Shown piece after piece: positions 1 to 10,700 of a stretch of DNA of 64,000 nucleotides. This DNA comes from RBG-16-34-14 sp963798865 (lineage in GTDB: Bacteria; Bacteroidota; Ignavibacteria; Ignavibacteriales; Ignavibacteriaceae). The stretch spans positions 1 through 64,000 of the forward strand of contig CAWCVZ010000038.1 in NCBI GenBank assembly GCA_963798865.1, given 5' to 3'. Numbering within the stretch: the first letter of the stretch is position 1; every line of letters starts with the position of its first letter. A program made the position numbers and the translations under genes. The notes under the pieces were generated by a model. That model was not told the origin of the DNA. It made no database searches and saw only the letters and a program-made list of their open reading frames with translations.

Positions 1-70
1 TACATAGTAATAACCTCCAATAAAATTGACAGAACGTAATGCAGCGAAAAGAAGAACAGAAACCCCGAAA

Positions 71-318
71 AGAAGACAAGAGAAAAGAACAAAAGAAAAA
101 AGAAGAAAAGCGATTAAAAGGGATTACAGCCCGGCAGCGCAGGGGGCAAGGGCGAAAAAAAATGCCTTCCAGCTATCCATCTTAATAGAAGAGACTAAAA
201 AGGGAAAACCGAAATAAATTAACTAAAGAATGGTGGTATTTTTTTTTGTCCCTTGCCCCCGAGAACCGGGCTGTATGTTGTCAAGCTTTTCTTCTTTTTT
301 CTTTTTTTCTTTTCGTCG
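71..318. repeat. Long imperfect inverted repeat (giant hairpin)
   Basis: Two arms of about 70-85 nt face each other. The left arm (about 71-153) is A/G-rich followed by TACAGCCCGG and GGGGGCAAGGG. The right arm (about 247-318) is CCCTTGCCCCC, CCGGGCTGTA and a T/C-rich run. The pairing includes small mismatches and a loop of about 95 nt. A short reading frame across it encodes only a lysine/arginine-rich low-complexity peptide and is not credible as a gene. The structure resembles a MITE-like or large folded element; I see no transposase. Confidence 0.6.
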
Positions 319-483
319 TTGTTAAGATAGCATTGCCAAGGTAAATGAAGGCTCAGTTAGAATGTTAAAGGATTAAGACATGATTGATGAGTCTCATGTT
401 TAGCTGCATGATGAGGATTAGGAAAGGAAGTATCAGATAGAGTTGTAATTATGAATTGACAGAAAGTTCAGGGAATGTTCATT

Positions 484-656
484 AAAAAAGCTTTGCTTAA
501 TCAATAGTTAAAAGAATATGAAAGATTAAGCAAAGTTTTTTTGCCAATGCTAATGTCAAGATTATTGATCAGATAAAAAAATTATTTGTGCTCTGTCAAT
601 CAGGTAAGTATTAAAATAAAGAGCACAATTAATTTTTTGATAGAATTGCAGATGTT
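484..656. repeat. Dispersed double-hairpin repeat, copy 1
   Basis: This is one copy of a repeat that recurs at about 1002, 5681, 15721 and 41604. Hairpin A pairs CTTTGCTTAATC with GATTAAGCAAAG and ends in a T-run, like an intrinsic terminator. Hairpin B pairs AAAAAATTATTTGTGC with GCACAATTAATTTTTT. The conserved tail reads GATAGGACTGCAGATGTT with one or two changes. No reading frame is conserved between copies, so the conservation is at the level of structure. Confidence 0.75.
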
Positions 657-702
657 AAGTGATAATTATACTAAGATAGAATTGTACAGGGAATGTAATC
701 CA

Positions 703-858
703 CGCAGCGAAGGCACATCTTTTTGATTTAGCTGGCATATCTTTTTGTCGTACCCTTTGTTGAGCGGAGTTGTTAAATTATTTTCACAGTAACAACGGAG
801 CGAAACTAAAGGGTACATTTCAAAAAGTATGACAGCTATTAAAAAGTGTGCCTGAGCG
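703..858. repeat. Long inverted repeat with inner palindrome, copy 1
   Basis: The left arm carries AGGCACATCTTTTTGAT, TAGCTGGCATATC and TACCCTTTGTTG. The right arm carries the complements CAACGGAGCG, AAAGGGTAC, CAAAAAGTATGACAGCTA and AAAAAGTGTGCCT. The whole unit of about 155 bp can fold on itself. A second copy lies at 15431-15582, and the left end alone is present near 1475-1500. It looks like a non-autonomous mobile element or a large structured transcript. Confidence 0.65.
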
Positions 859-1001
859 TCAATGTAATGTTGAATGGATAGAAAGTTTATGAAAAGGATT
901 TATTGAGAATGCCAAGGTTCAGTTTATTGATGATAAATTGACAGAATGTGTCATGCTGGGTGATGATTATAAATTGACAGAATGATCAGGGAATGTTTGT
1001 T

Positions 1002-1190
1002 AAAAAAGCTTTGCTTAATCAATAATTAAAGGAATATTAAAGATTAAGCAAAGTTTTTTTTGCCAATGCCAATATTATGATTTATTGAGCAGATATAAAA
1101 AATTATTTGTGCCCGTAATTAGTGATAAGGAAAAGACATATACTTTAATATTAGGGGCACAATTAATTTTTTGATAGGACTGCAGATGTT
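1002..1190. repeat. Dispersed double-hairpin repeat, copy 2
   Basis: This copy has the same hairpin A (1002-1061) and hairpin B (1096-1174) as copy 1, with the GATAGGACTGCAGATGTT tail intact. It is preceded by the short recurring word ATAAATTGACAGAATG followed by ATCAGGGAATG, which also precedes the copies at 15.7 and 41.6 kb. Confidence 0.75.
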
Positions 1191-1512
1191 AAGTACTAAG
1201 GAATCCGATTTTATGAGATTTTTTTAAAGGGATATATAAGAATGTATACTAATCCATTACTGATCATGCCAACGGAACGGTGCCAAGGTTAAGATTGTAT
1301 GTTAATAAATCGATAGAATGAACATAGTGGGTGATAATTATAAATCGATAGAAAGGTTATAAAAGGATTTATTGAGAATGCCAGGGTTAAGTTGAATGAT
1401 GATAAATGGATAGAATTGCCAAGGTTGTGTGATCATCATACTAAGATAGAACTACACAGGGATTGTAATACACACAGCGAAGGCACATCTTTTTGATTTA
1501 GCCGAGCAATGA
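1191..1512. other. Gene-free stretch with short recurring words
   Basis: I see no gene here. The stretch carries degenerate repeats of ATAAATYGATAGAATG and GAATGCCAAGGTT, spaced roughly 50-100 bp apart. The same words occur at 14.45-15.7 kb and 41.4-41.9 kb. Confidence 0.6.
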
Positions 1513-1656
1513 TATAAGGCATTCCGATCGCGTGAACCTTTGAGGGTTACGGGCGAAATTACGAGTTGGCATTTGCACGCGCCGGAACGGATCAAAGCTA
1601 TGAAGGATGGTCTCGAACGACTTAAACAGCTTGGCGTTGAGCCAATTGAAGACTGA
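1513..1656 (+). pseudogene. C-terminal gene remnant, family unknown
   Basis: An open frame of about 47 codons runs to a TGA at 1654-1656 with no start codon. Its sequence includes VTGEITSWHLHAPERIK and ends GVEPIED. It is richer in G and C than its surroundings, which suggests foreign origin or a better preserved gene fragment. It begins directly after a truncated copy of the long inverted repeat, as if an insertion had removed the 5' part. I cannot name the family. Confidence 0.35.
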
Positions 1657-1671
1657 GCAAAGAACTTTGAC

Positions 1672-1755
1672 GGCTAACATTTTTAATAAGTAAAAGTCAA
1701 TAGAGATAAGCAGAGAAATGCTTTCGGCAGCAGTATAAACGAAGCGGTGTTAGGT
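1672..1755 (-). other. Candidate attC recombination site
   Basis: The interval is bounded by GGCTAAC on the left (one mismatch to the RYYYAAC core) and GTTAGGT on the right (a perfect GTTRRRY core), 84 bp in all. It ends 2 bp before the stop codon of the minus-strand NLR-like gene, as expected for a cassette attC at a gene's 3' end. The internal palindrome is weak, so this is a candidate only. Confidence 0.4.
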
Positions 1756-1757
1756 GA

Positions 1758-4700
1758 TTAGTCACTATCCGGTGGTTTATAATATCCAAAATTATTGATT
1801 ATTCCCACATATAATTTTGTAATAAAAGGAGGATCAATATCTAAATTTTTATTTTTATAAATAAATATATTAAGGCTGGGAAGGTCTTTAGGCCAATCAA
1901 TTGAATTTATAAAATCAATAAAGCTTGAATCACTTTGATCATTTACATAAAAAGTTAGATTTTGTATCGTAGGGGGCAATGATGGAAAATGCTTTACCGA
2001 AGTTTTTTCGAAATCCATAGTTAAACTTTTCAATGTTAGAGGAAATTTGGGAATTGTATCAAGGTTTAAATAAGCAAAATATAGTGATAAGGATAGTAAA
2101 GAATCAGGAAAAGCTTCTAATTTATTTATTTTTGAGCCTATTAATTTTAAATACAGACTTTGTATCCTTTTAGATAAAAGATTAGGAATACTTATAAATG
2201 TATCTCCTGCTATAAGATGCAGTTCTTTTATATTTGGAGGTATAAGTAGGTAGATTGAATCTAAAATACCAAAAGATAAAGATAAATTTTTAAGTTTTGA
2301 CATTTTGGAGAATTCATTCATTAATGAATAATTCTCTATATCGACTGACATATTTAAACTAATAAGATTTATTGGAATTATTGGAAGAGAATTTAAACCA
2401 ACGGGAGAAAGATGGAGAGTTAGGTTTTTAATTTCGTCAGGAAATATAAGTAAGGATTGTGGATAATATTCCCAAAGATTCAGCGATAAACTCTGTAAAC
2501 CTGGAGGGTAGGAAGTGAAATCTTTTATAGAATTGGAACGAATCTCTAAATCTTTCAACGAATCCGGCCAATTTATAACACGGAAAATTTCCTGAAAATA
2601 ATAAGGCTAATTTTTTAATCTTTGGTGGTAAGGAAATAATTTTATTTAGGCTATCAATGTTTAATCTAAGATTGGTTAAACTCTTTGGGAAAGGTGGCAA
2701 ATTATCCAATTTTGACATATAAGTATATAACTTAATTCTAGAGAGTTTTTCAGGGAAAGTAGGTAAACTTTAAATTTTGTATTTATTAAGTCTAGTTGCA
2801 AAGTATTTGAAATTCTTTGGGAAATCTGGTAAAGAATCATACCTATTAATATTATTAGGACCATATTCTAAGCTTATAATTAAATCCTTTAGTAAGGTTG
2901 GAAATTTTTTAATATAAAAGGTTGATTTTTTATATGGAAAACTTAAACTTAGCTCAAGACTTTCAAGATTGTCTGGCAGTTCCGGTAAAACTATAAGATG
3001 GATTGTTTTATTTTTCTACTATAGATAATCTTTTAAGAGATTTGAAATTATTAAGTATCTCAAAATCCTTAATTTCTTTTAAACGATAATAGAAGATATG
3101 TAAGATCATGATTTGTGATCCAATCAAAATTAGGAATGGTATTATCATTTACCTCCAGAGAGTCAGTCAATTTTTGAAGATTAAAGATACTTGTGATGAA
3201 TATCCCCGAAATTTTAAATTATCTCTGTATACATTGCTTTGTATTCTGATTAATAAAAAGATTAATGGTAATAGGGATTAAGATTATAATTAAAAATGCC
3301 AATGATGTTCTTATTATAAATTTTATTTTGCTTTTCTTAAGGTAAGCAATTTTATCTATTTCATTATTTTCCCAATGAATTCCATTTATGATTTTATTTA
3401 CTTGGAACAATTCTTTTGTTGTAAGAAGAAATCTTAATTTCCTTTGTTCACTGTACCATTGGTAGAAACGTTTATTAAAACATTTCTTTTATTTTTGATT
3501 CTTTAGCTAAAAGCAGACCAGCAATTCCCTGAAGAGGAGAAATAAAGGTTTCATGGGCGATTCTATAATTCCCATCGGGTAACTTTTCAAGTAAACGCGA
3601 AGAAGATGAAGTGAAATGTTCTAAAAGATTTTTAATACGTTTCGAAGGTAACTTAATAATATCAATCAAATTAGATTCCGGAAGACCTTCAGCAATGCGA
3701 TTATTTGTTTTATGATTGATTAATTTCAAAAATCCTTTTATAATAGGCTCTTGTTCTTGAATTGTTAAATATTCGAATTGTTTATTAACATATATCTACT
3801 TAACAAACCACTTGATCCACCAGTCATCCTAAAATCTGATAAGTTAAAGTTTGCATTGTCAGAAAATTCACTCATCATTAACAAGCCTATCCCAATATCA
3901 ACTGGCGAAACGTTTCCGTTAACTGAAACCGAAGATATGAATTCATTTACAACATTTTGATTCACATCAATTTCTGCATCAGTAATTAAATACGGAAATA
4001 ACTTCCTTAGCTTTTTTTATGGTAAGATTTTTTACAGAATTTTCCTTGTAACAATAGGAAATATTTCATTTTCAAATTCTATCCAATTAAATGTGAACTC
4101 ACTTTTAAATGCAATTACCCACTTTATTTTATATGCAGGTTCTCTTAAGAATAATCTTTTTTATTAGCTGATAAAATGATTTTTGCTTTTCTGGAATTAA
4201 TCGTTCGGCTCTGATGTATAATAATAGTGGCATTAATAAAGTTGAGTATTAATTAAATCATCTAAGGTTGCTGGGAAATTATCAACATTACCATAGTTCT
4301 TTTTAATAACTTGATAAAGGCTTAATTTCTGGATTTAGCGGGAAAGCTTCCCAATAAATAGGTTTTATTGGCCTGTCCCTTAAAGAATAATCTAATCCTG
4401 ATGGATAGTATTTTTCCCGCTTCCAATTTCCCATTGAATTGCAATTATAGAATCTTATTCTAAAACATAATTAAGCAAATGACTTAATTCTTTTTCCCTG
4501 CCGAGTTTAAGAAAGAGTTCCCCATCTTGTGGTCCAAAAGAATTTGGTCCCTTAATTACGCTTGGTTTTGGATTCTTTGGATTGGGAGGTTTAATTATTT
4601 TTTTCCTGATAATGTTTGCACCCCACATAATAAGAATTAAAGCAAGGGATGAATAACCATTGAACATCTGATTTGAATGTAGCGGGTAAGAAATCAAATA

Positions 4701-4839
4701 GCTGTATTAAACCAATAAATGAAGATATTAAAATACCGGTAAGAATGAATTTTCTTTCCTTAGTTCCATATCGAAACGATCTTATAATGGAACGAATTAT
4801 TTCCTCTAATTTTTCACTTTTCTCTATAGGATCATCCAT
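1758..4839 (-). pseudogene. Decayed NLR-like protein: P-loop ATPase, winged helix and leucine-rich repeats
   Basis: Consecutive minus-strand frames read as one protein broken by several frameshifts. The N terminus (4839 downwards) has two hydrophobic segments. Next comes GREKELSHLL with a P-loop WEIGSGK near 4411-4440, then winged-helix-like pieces (about 3965-3475, including KLPDGNYRIAHETF). A further membrane segment lies at about 3300. The 3' part (about 2990-1758) is a series of leucine-rich repeats of the FPxSLxxLxL type. STAND ATPases with C-terminal repeats are known in bacteria as pathogen sensors that trigger cell death. The gene cannot make a full-length product as read. It ends against a candidate attC, so it may have been a cassette gene. 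Exact lesion sites need a homologue alignment. Confidence 0.6.
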
Positions 4840-5680
4840 AAAAATATAATTTTAAATTAGAATATTTTTAAAGCCAGCCTTATAAGAATATAATTATTTA
4901 ATCGTAGAGTAATTAACTCCTCGGATATATCAATTAGAATGAAATATTAAAAAAGTGCACTAATCTTGTATCTTAATCAAGAACTTTTTAAGGTTTTTTA
5001 TCTTTTTAAAATTCTAATAATCTTACACAAGCATCCAGAAGAAGAAATAAAAATATGTTTTTAAAGAATTCACGGAATGGATCCAGATTTAATTCAGAGC
5101 GTGCTAGTTATATGGTATATTAATAATGGAAATATTTTTATTTTCTGTATATAGATTCCTAGGACAATTTAATTTAAAATAAAAAAATCCGGAAATCAAT
5201 AGAATTCAAAGATATATTAAAAACAAGTTATATTAAAACCTTAAAATCCGATATAGCCAAAATAAATTGTTAAAAAAGTATGGTCAGATCTTATATTTTA
5301 CAATAAAATTTTAAAATTTAATCATAAATTGTTAGTCATTCCATATTAATATCATATTATAACAAAATGCTCATATTTAGAGCATTTAGAGATGACCATC
5401 CCTTATTTATTGACTAAATGAAAAGAATTATATTAAATAATTATTTCTCAACAAGGTGGTGGAGCAAGAGAATATCTCAGATAAGCTATTCAATTAGCTT
5501 AAACTTTTCAACTGAACTGACAATTTTTATAAATAACTTTCTTCCTTGTTTAATAACGCTAGCATGAAGAAAAATCAACTTATGACGAAAAGTTATTTTA
5601 CTTGATTTTATATAACCTACAAAGAAAATATTCTTTTTAAGTAATTGAAGAAGATTGGCAGCAAGGATACAGGGACCAGA
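4840..5680. other. Gene-free AT-rich stretch
   Basis: I see no coding frame, RNA gene or clear repeat here. It is very AT-rich and lies upstream of the decayed NLR-like gene, so it may hold that gene's promoter. Confidence 0.5.
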
Positions 5681-5775
5681 TAAAAAAAATTATTTGTGCT
5701 AGTAATTATTGAAAATAAATAGTCTCGATTACAAATACAGGGCACAATTAATTTTTTTAATAGGACTGCAAAATG
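5681..5775. repeat. Dispersed hairpin B repeat, partial copy 3
   Basis: Only hairpin B is present: AAAAAATTATTTGTGC pairs with GGCACAATTAATTTTTT, followed by TAGGACTGCA. Hairpin A is missing. Confidence 0.65.
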
Positions 5776-5874
5776 TTAGGTAATATTTGAAACTCTATTA
5801 TACATATTTTTGAAAAATTAGGGCTAAATATAATTCATGCAATATTGAATATAAATTATTTATTATTATGGCTT

Positions 5875-6425
5875 ACTTGAGATTTTTCGGATTTATGTTT
5901 CAATCTTTGTATTAATTTCTACTTTTACCATGTTAAGTTTTTCTAGAAGCTTTCCGATATCTACTTTGTTTTGCTGATTTTTATGATTTGTTATGACCTA
6001 CCTAAAGTTAGGCAAGTTAAAATGCTTTGAGGGTGAACAGAAAGTATATAAGATTCTTCGCTACCGTTCAGAATGACAATATTACTTTTTGTCACCCTCA
6101 AAACTTAATTAATTAAGATTCATTACCATAGTTAGCCGAGTATTTGATTATATTTGCAGTCTGCATCTTTTGTAACTGCGCCTACTAATAATACTCCTGG
6201 TTGTATCTTGCCAATTCGCTCTTGCTGAATTGGTCAAGGTTTACAACTGCTTCCAATGTTTGGGCAGGATAGTAATCTGTCTCTGTGTAATTGAACGGCA
6301 TTATTTTGTAATAAGCATCGTTCTCATCAACAAGGTCAAAACCGATCAGAATCATTGAAATGGAAAGGTCTTTATCAGCAGCCGTGAAGTTAGCCTGTGT
6401 ATTGAGTGCAGGTAAATCTACAGGG
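5875..6425 (-). pseudogene. Decayed direct copy of the DUF6266 region at 23.5-24.2 kb
   Basis: The sequence matches 23500-24155 in the same orientation at a visibly high level. It covers the end of the small coiled-coil membrane gene, the spacer containing TTTTTGTCACCCTCAAA, and the C-terminal half of the DUF6266 gene. About 165 bp equivalent to 23570-23735 is missing, and frameshifts are present. The two copies flank the 6.4-23.4 kb block as direct repeats. Confidence 0.75.
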
Positions 6426-6811
6426 AAAGGGGCTGATGGGAAGAAAGTGGATTTGAGTTGATAGAAATAGTTAGAAAGTTTTACCTATTATGTGATGTGC
6501 TGCCACATTTAATTTTGGTGGTACATTTTTTATTTAGCACCAATAACATTTCAAGTAATTCAGAAATTCAATTGAAGTTATCTTACTTTCGATTTTTTGA
6601 TTTTTAAATATTTTTATTGGAAGTTAATTTTTTGCAGCATAATTTGAAGATATCATAAAAACAGTTATGATTTTTTAGATTGTAGAAGTTTAACTTTTGT
6701 GAGTCTGGCTTTTAAAATTTGCAAATATTCTTGCCTATTAAATATTAAAAATAGTTTATTTGTAATAAAAATATTATTGGTGCTTCGTACATTGTCAATA
6801 TTAAAGGAATT
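6426..6811. other. Gene-free stretch upstream of the helicase block
   Basis: It begins with the word GATGTGCTGCC, which also occurs in the terminator at 27385. Otherwise I see only AT-rich sequence that probably includes the promoter for the following plus-strand gene. Confidence 0.4.
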
Positions 6812-7546
6812 ATGATAGCAAATCAAAGGAAAAAAGCATTTATAGTTGTTAATAATAAAATAATAAAAACAACTGTAAATCAACTTATTGAAACTAATTT
6901 TAGTGATATTTCTAAACATGAAGAATCACCACTATTCCTTAAAACCCTGTTTAGTTCTTTTCAAAATCACGATTATAATATAGAATTTTTAACATGGGAA
7001 GATTTTGAGGATTTAAATATAATTAAAGACGATATCATAATAATCCCTCCCTGGTATATAACTGGTAATAGATACTTGATGACTAACAAAAAATTAAATC
7101 AGGACTTAGTTAATATTATTGGGGGTGTTCAGGATAAATTATGCCATATAATTACACTTACTCGTTCAAATAGTTGTTGGGGCGAATTAACTGATCTTTT
7201 CTATAAAGGTAATAAGAATGGTTTTATTAGGAGTGAGATTCAAACAATTAGGGTAAAACAATATCACCCTGAATTAACCAAGGGGTTACAGGAAATTATT
7301 AAGAGTTCACAATTTATGAACGATTTTTTTGGGAGAATAATTGGTGATGGAAATCCATTCATTACTTTAATAAGCAAAATTCCCCAATCATTACCATCTA
7401 CGGAATTCAATCTCTTCGGGTTCATGAAGTTTAGTTCAGGTAGCTATTTATTCAACATCGATATTGCAAATTCAGGAACTTTTTATTCACACCAAAAATT
7501 ATTCTCTCAAATTCTTAATAATGTAATCAATTATTTAAATAAATAG
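6812..7546 (+). CDS. Unknown 244-residue protein, partner of the GHKL-helicase
   Basis: I do not recognise the family. The protein is soluble, with no signal peptide or membrane segment. It alternates hydrophobic strands and helices in an alpha/beta pattern, with strands IIIIPPW and HIITLTR, somewhat like a glutamine-amidotransferase-like fold, but no catalytic triad can be assigned. The ATG is preceded by AAAGGAATT; the helicase start downstream has the nearly identical context GAGGAATT-ATGATAG, which suggests matched translation of the two genes. It lies 225 bp upstream of the large helicase on the same strand and is separated from it by a foldable inverted repeat. I infer that it belongs to the same system. 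Confidence 0.7.
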   Translation: MIANQRKKAFIVVNNKIIKTTVNQLIETNFSDISKHEESPLFLKTLFSSFQNHDYNIEFLTWEDFEDLNIIKDDIIIIPPWYITGNRYLMTNKKLNQDLVNIIGGVQDKLCHIITLTRSNSCWGELTDLFYKGNKNGFIRSEIQTIRVKQYHPELTKGLQEIIKSSQFMNDFFGRIIGDGNPFITLISKIPQSLPSTEFNLFGFMKFSSGSYLFNIDIANSGTFYSHQKLFSQILNNVINYLNK

Positions 7547-7569
7547 ACTAAATTTTTCCAAAATCAGTA

Positions 7570-7710
7570 CGATAATATTAGGATAGGTGTAGAAAAGGGT
7601 CGATGTGTAAACCGAAAGGAACACAGTGCTCATATATAAGCATCAGGGTAAAAAATTTGTCATGATATAAATCCAGCCTATCCTAAATCTACACCTAAGA
7701 TTATTCTCTT
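7570..7710 (+). ncRNA. Candidate structured RNA between the two genes
   Basis: TTAGGATAGG (7578-7587) is perfectly complementary to CCTATCCTAA (7677-7686). GGTGTAGA (7586-7593) is perfectly complementary to TCTACACC (7688-7695). The two left segments overlap by GG and the pairings are not nested, so they imply either a pseudoknot or two alternative folds. The intergenic position suggests an attenuator, a structured leader for the helicase gene, or a free RNA. This is inference from complementarity alone. Confidence 0.4.
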
Positions 7711-7771
7711 ATTATTGATAAGGAGAATTATAAATAAATATAAAAAACTTTCCTTTTTTCATTGAGGAATT

Positions 7772-10700
7772 ATGATAGATGACGAATATTTTTCAAGATT
7801 GTATGAAAATCGAAAGAAAATTGCAGATGTTCTGGATAATCCTGCCGCCCGGGGACTTAAAAATTTACTTACAGGAATGTATGCAGAAACAGCCCACTTT
7901 ATTTATGAATTATTACAAAATGCTGATGATGTCAATGCATCTAAAACTAAATTTATTTTAGATAAAAAAGGATTGATATTTATACATAATGGGTCGATAC
8001 CATTTTCAATAAGTAACCCTGATAGTGAAGATTATGATAAGGAAAAAGGTAAATTTGGGCACATTAATGCAATTACTTCAATCGGTAATTCGGCTAAAAC
8101 AATTGCATCTGGTTTTGATGAATCAAGTTTTAGTCGTCAGAATAAAATTGGAAAATTCGGTATTGGCTTCAAATCTGTATTTCAATATACAAATACTCCA
8201 GAAGTATATGACGATCAATTCAAATTTAGAATAGAAAGGCTTATTGTTCCTCAAAAAATTAGTAAAGATCATAAAAATAGAAAAAAAGGAGAAACACTTT
8301 TCTATTTCCCATTTAACTTAGAAACTAAAAAAATTAATCCTATTAAAGCTTATGAAGATATTTTAGATAAGTTAAAAAACCTTGTTAATCCAATTCTATT
8401 TTTAGCTTCGGTTACTCATATAGATTGGGAATTAGGAAATGTAAAGGGATTTTATACCAAAAAAGAAATCGAAAAAAAATCATATGGTAATATTACTAAG
8501 CAAAAAATTCGGATCAAGAATTATCAGGAAACAAGAAATTTTCTTGTTTTTACACGCTATAATTCTGATATTGAAAATCCTTCAATAAAGCATCCATATT
8601 CTATAGCTTATGCGACAGATTTTAATTTTAAGAAAATACTACATAATGAATCTTATGTAGCTTATTGTTTTTTCCCGACTCACCACGAAACGAAGTTAAA
8701 TTTCATTGTAAATGCTCCTTTTATTTTAACAGATAATAGAGAAAATATAAAAATTCAAGAACAATGGAATATAAAATTAATTGAAAAGCTTGCAGAGTTA
8801 TGTGTGGAAAGTCTATTTATTTTAAGGGATAACAATTATCTAAATGATGATTCATTTAATGTTTTGCCAATAAACCCTAATCTATTTTATCGAATGGACA
8901 TAATTGGGAATATTATAAGTCCTCAAAATTTATTTGAACCGATATATAAGCAGGTCTTAAAAACTTTACAGGAAAATGAATTGCTCCCAGTTGATAATGG
9001 CAGATATTTTACAAAATCTAAATATGCATATTTGATAAGAGGAGAAATACTAATAAACCTATTACAAGAGGATTGTGACAAAACCAATATCTCTGTAATC
9101 AGTGCTTTGTTAAAGAATAGATCTGCAAAAATAATTTTTTCTACTTTAACTGAAAAGCAAAAAGGTTTATGGGACTATATAAAATCTAATCTAGTTCAGG
9201 ATACAATCGATCCGGAAAAATTTGCACGCCTGATTACAAATGATTTTATCAATCAAGTATCAGATCAATGGTTAATTGATTTTTACACATATTTGCTCGA
9301 TTTACCTTTTCTTTGGCGAAAAGGCGGTAAAGATGCAGTTCTAAGGAAAAAACCTATTATTGTTTTGGAATCAGCATATAAAAAAATTGTTGCTCCATTT
9401 AATTCACATGATGAACCTCAGGTTTTTTTACCGTCAAACGAGGCTAATGACTTTCCCACTGTCAAACTGTGTTTTGTTCAGAATCGTAAATCAAAAGAAT
9501 TCCTTATGGATTTGGGAATAAAACAGCCTGAATTCAGTGCCGAAATAAATTCTAGGATAATTCCTAAATACCAAACAAATAAAAAAGTAGATGATAAAGA
9601 ATTATTATCTGATTTTAAGAAATTATTCCAATATTTTAATTTATGTCCAGGTAATGAAAAGCAAATTTTTATTAATAAATTACAGGATCTTCCTTTTTTA
9701 AGGTGCAGGCATTCATGTACGAATGAAAGCCTCACATCCATACCGTTAAAAGTCTATTATCCAACAGATGATTTAAAGTTGTATTTTGAATATTTCGATA
9801 GATCTATCTTTCTTGATTTAGATTTTTATAAACCAATAATTGACGAAATAAAGTCTGAGAAAATATTTGAATTCTTGTCTGAAATAGGAGTTTCGGACAA
9901 ACCTAGAAAAATAGCTATAGATCTACAACCAAAAGATTCAATTCTAAAACAACATGGTTTAGCGGCAATTAAGTTCTCCAGGTATCTTCAGTTTCAAGAT
10001 TATGAAATTGAAGGCCTTCAAAATATCATTAATAACATTTCATTTCAAAAATCATTAATCATATGGTCTTTTCTTTTAGATTCTATAAAAGATCTTCCAT
10101 CACACAGTATTGAATCTTATTTCATGGGGATTTTTAGTTACCAATATCACTCATGTTTTGAAAAAACATTTGACTCTCAATTTCTTATAATGCTTAGGAA
10201 TTCTAAGTGGCTCTTTAATAAGAATAATATAAAATATAAGCCGGCTGAGATTTCAATTGAAGAGTTACCAGAATTGTATAATTTCTCTAATGCGCAATTC
10301 TTAATTTCCATTTTACATCTTAATGAAAAGTCACATGAAAAAATTATATCTCTTTTAGACGAAAATGAAAGAAAAGCCTATGAATTAGCACGAAAATTTA
10401 TCGCTTTAGGGTATACTTTAGAGGATTTAGAGTTATTAAAAAGATTTAAAACCCAATCTCTTGCTGCATATAATAATGATTCACCTTTAACAAATACATT
10501 TGAAAAAGAACCTCAGTTTGAAAAAGAACCTCAGAATGTATTCGTAAATACACTAATAAATGAAAGTAAGAAGAAAGCAAAAAACTACAAACCACAAATA
10601 AATGAGAAAAAAGAGCCTGATAACCATGAAGTTGATCAAGATGATATGATTCTCAATCCTGTAGATACTGAAGAAGAGATAAAGAAAAAGCGAGAAAATG

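Noticed and set aside
26..217. A 63-codon basic frame at the left edge
   Set aside because: It lies within a large inverted repeat, is low-complexity and lacks a good start.
1498..1680. Minus-strand frame of 60 codons
   Set aside because: It is antisense to a better gene remnant on the plus strand and covers repeat sequence.
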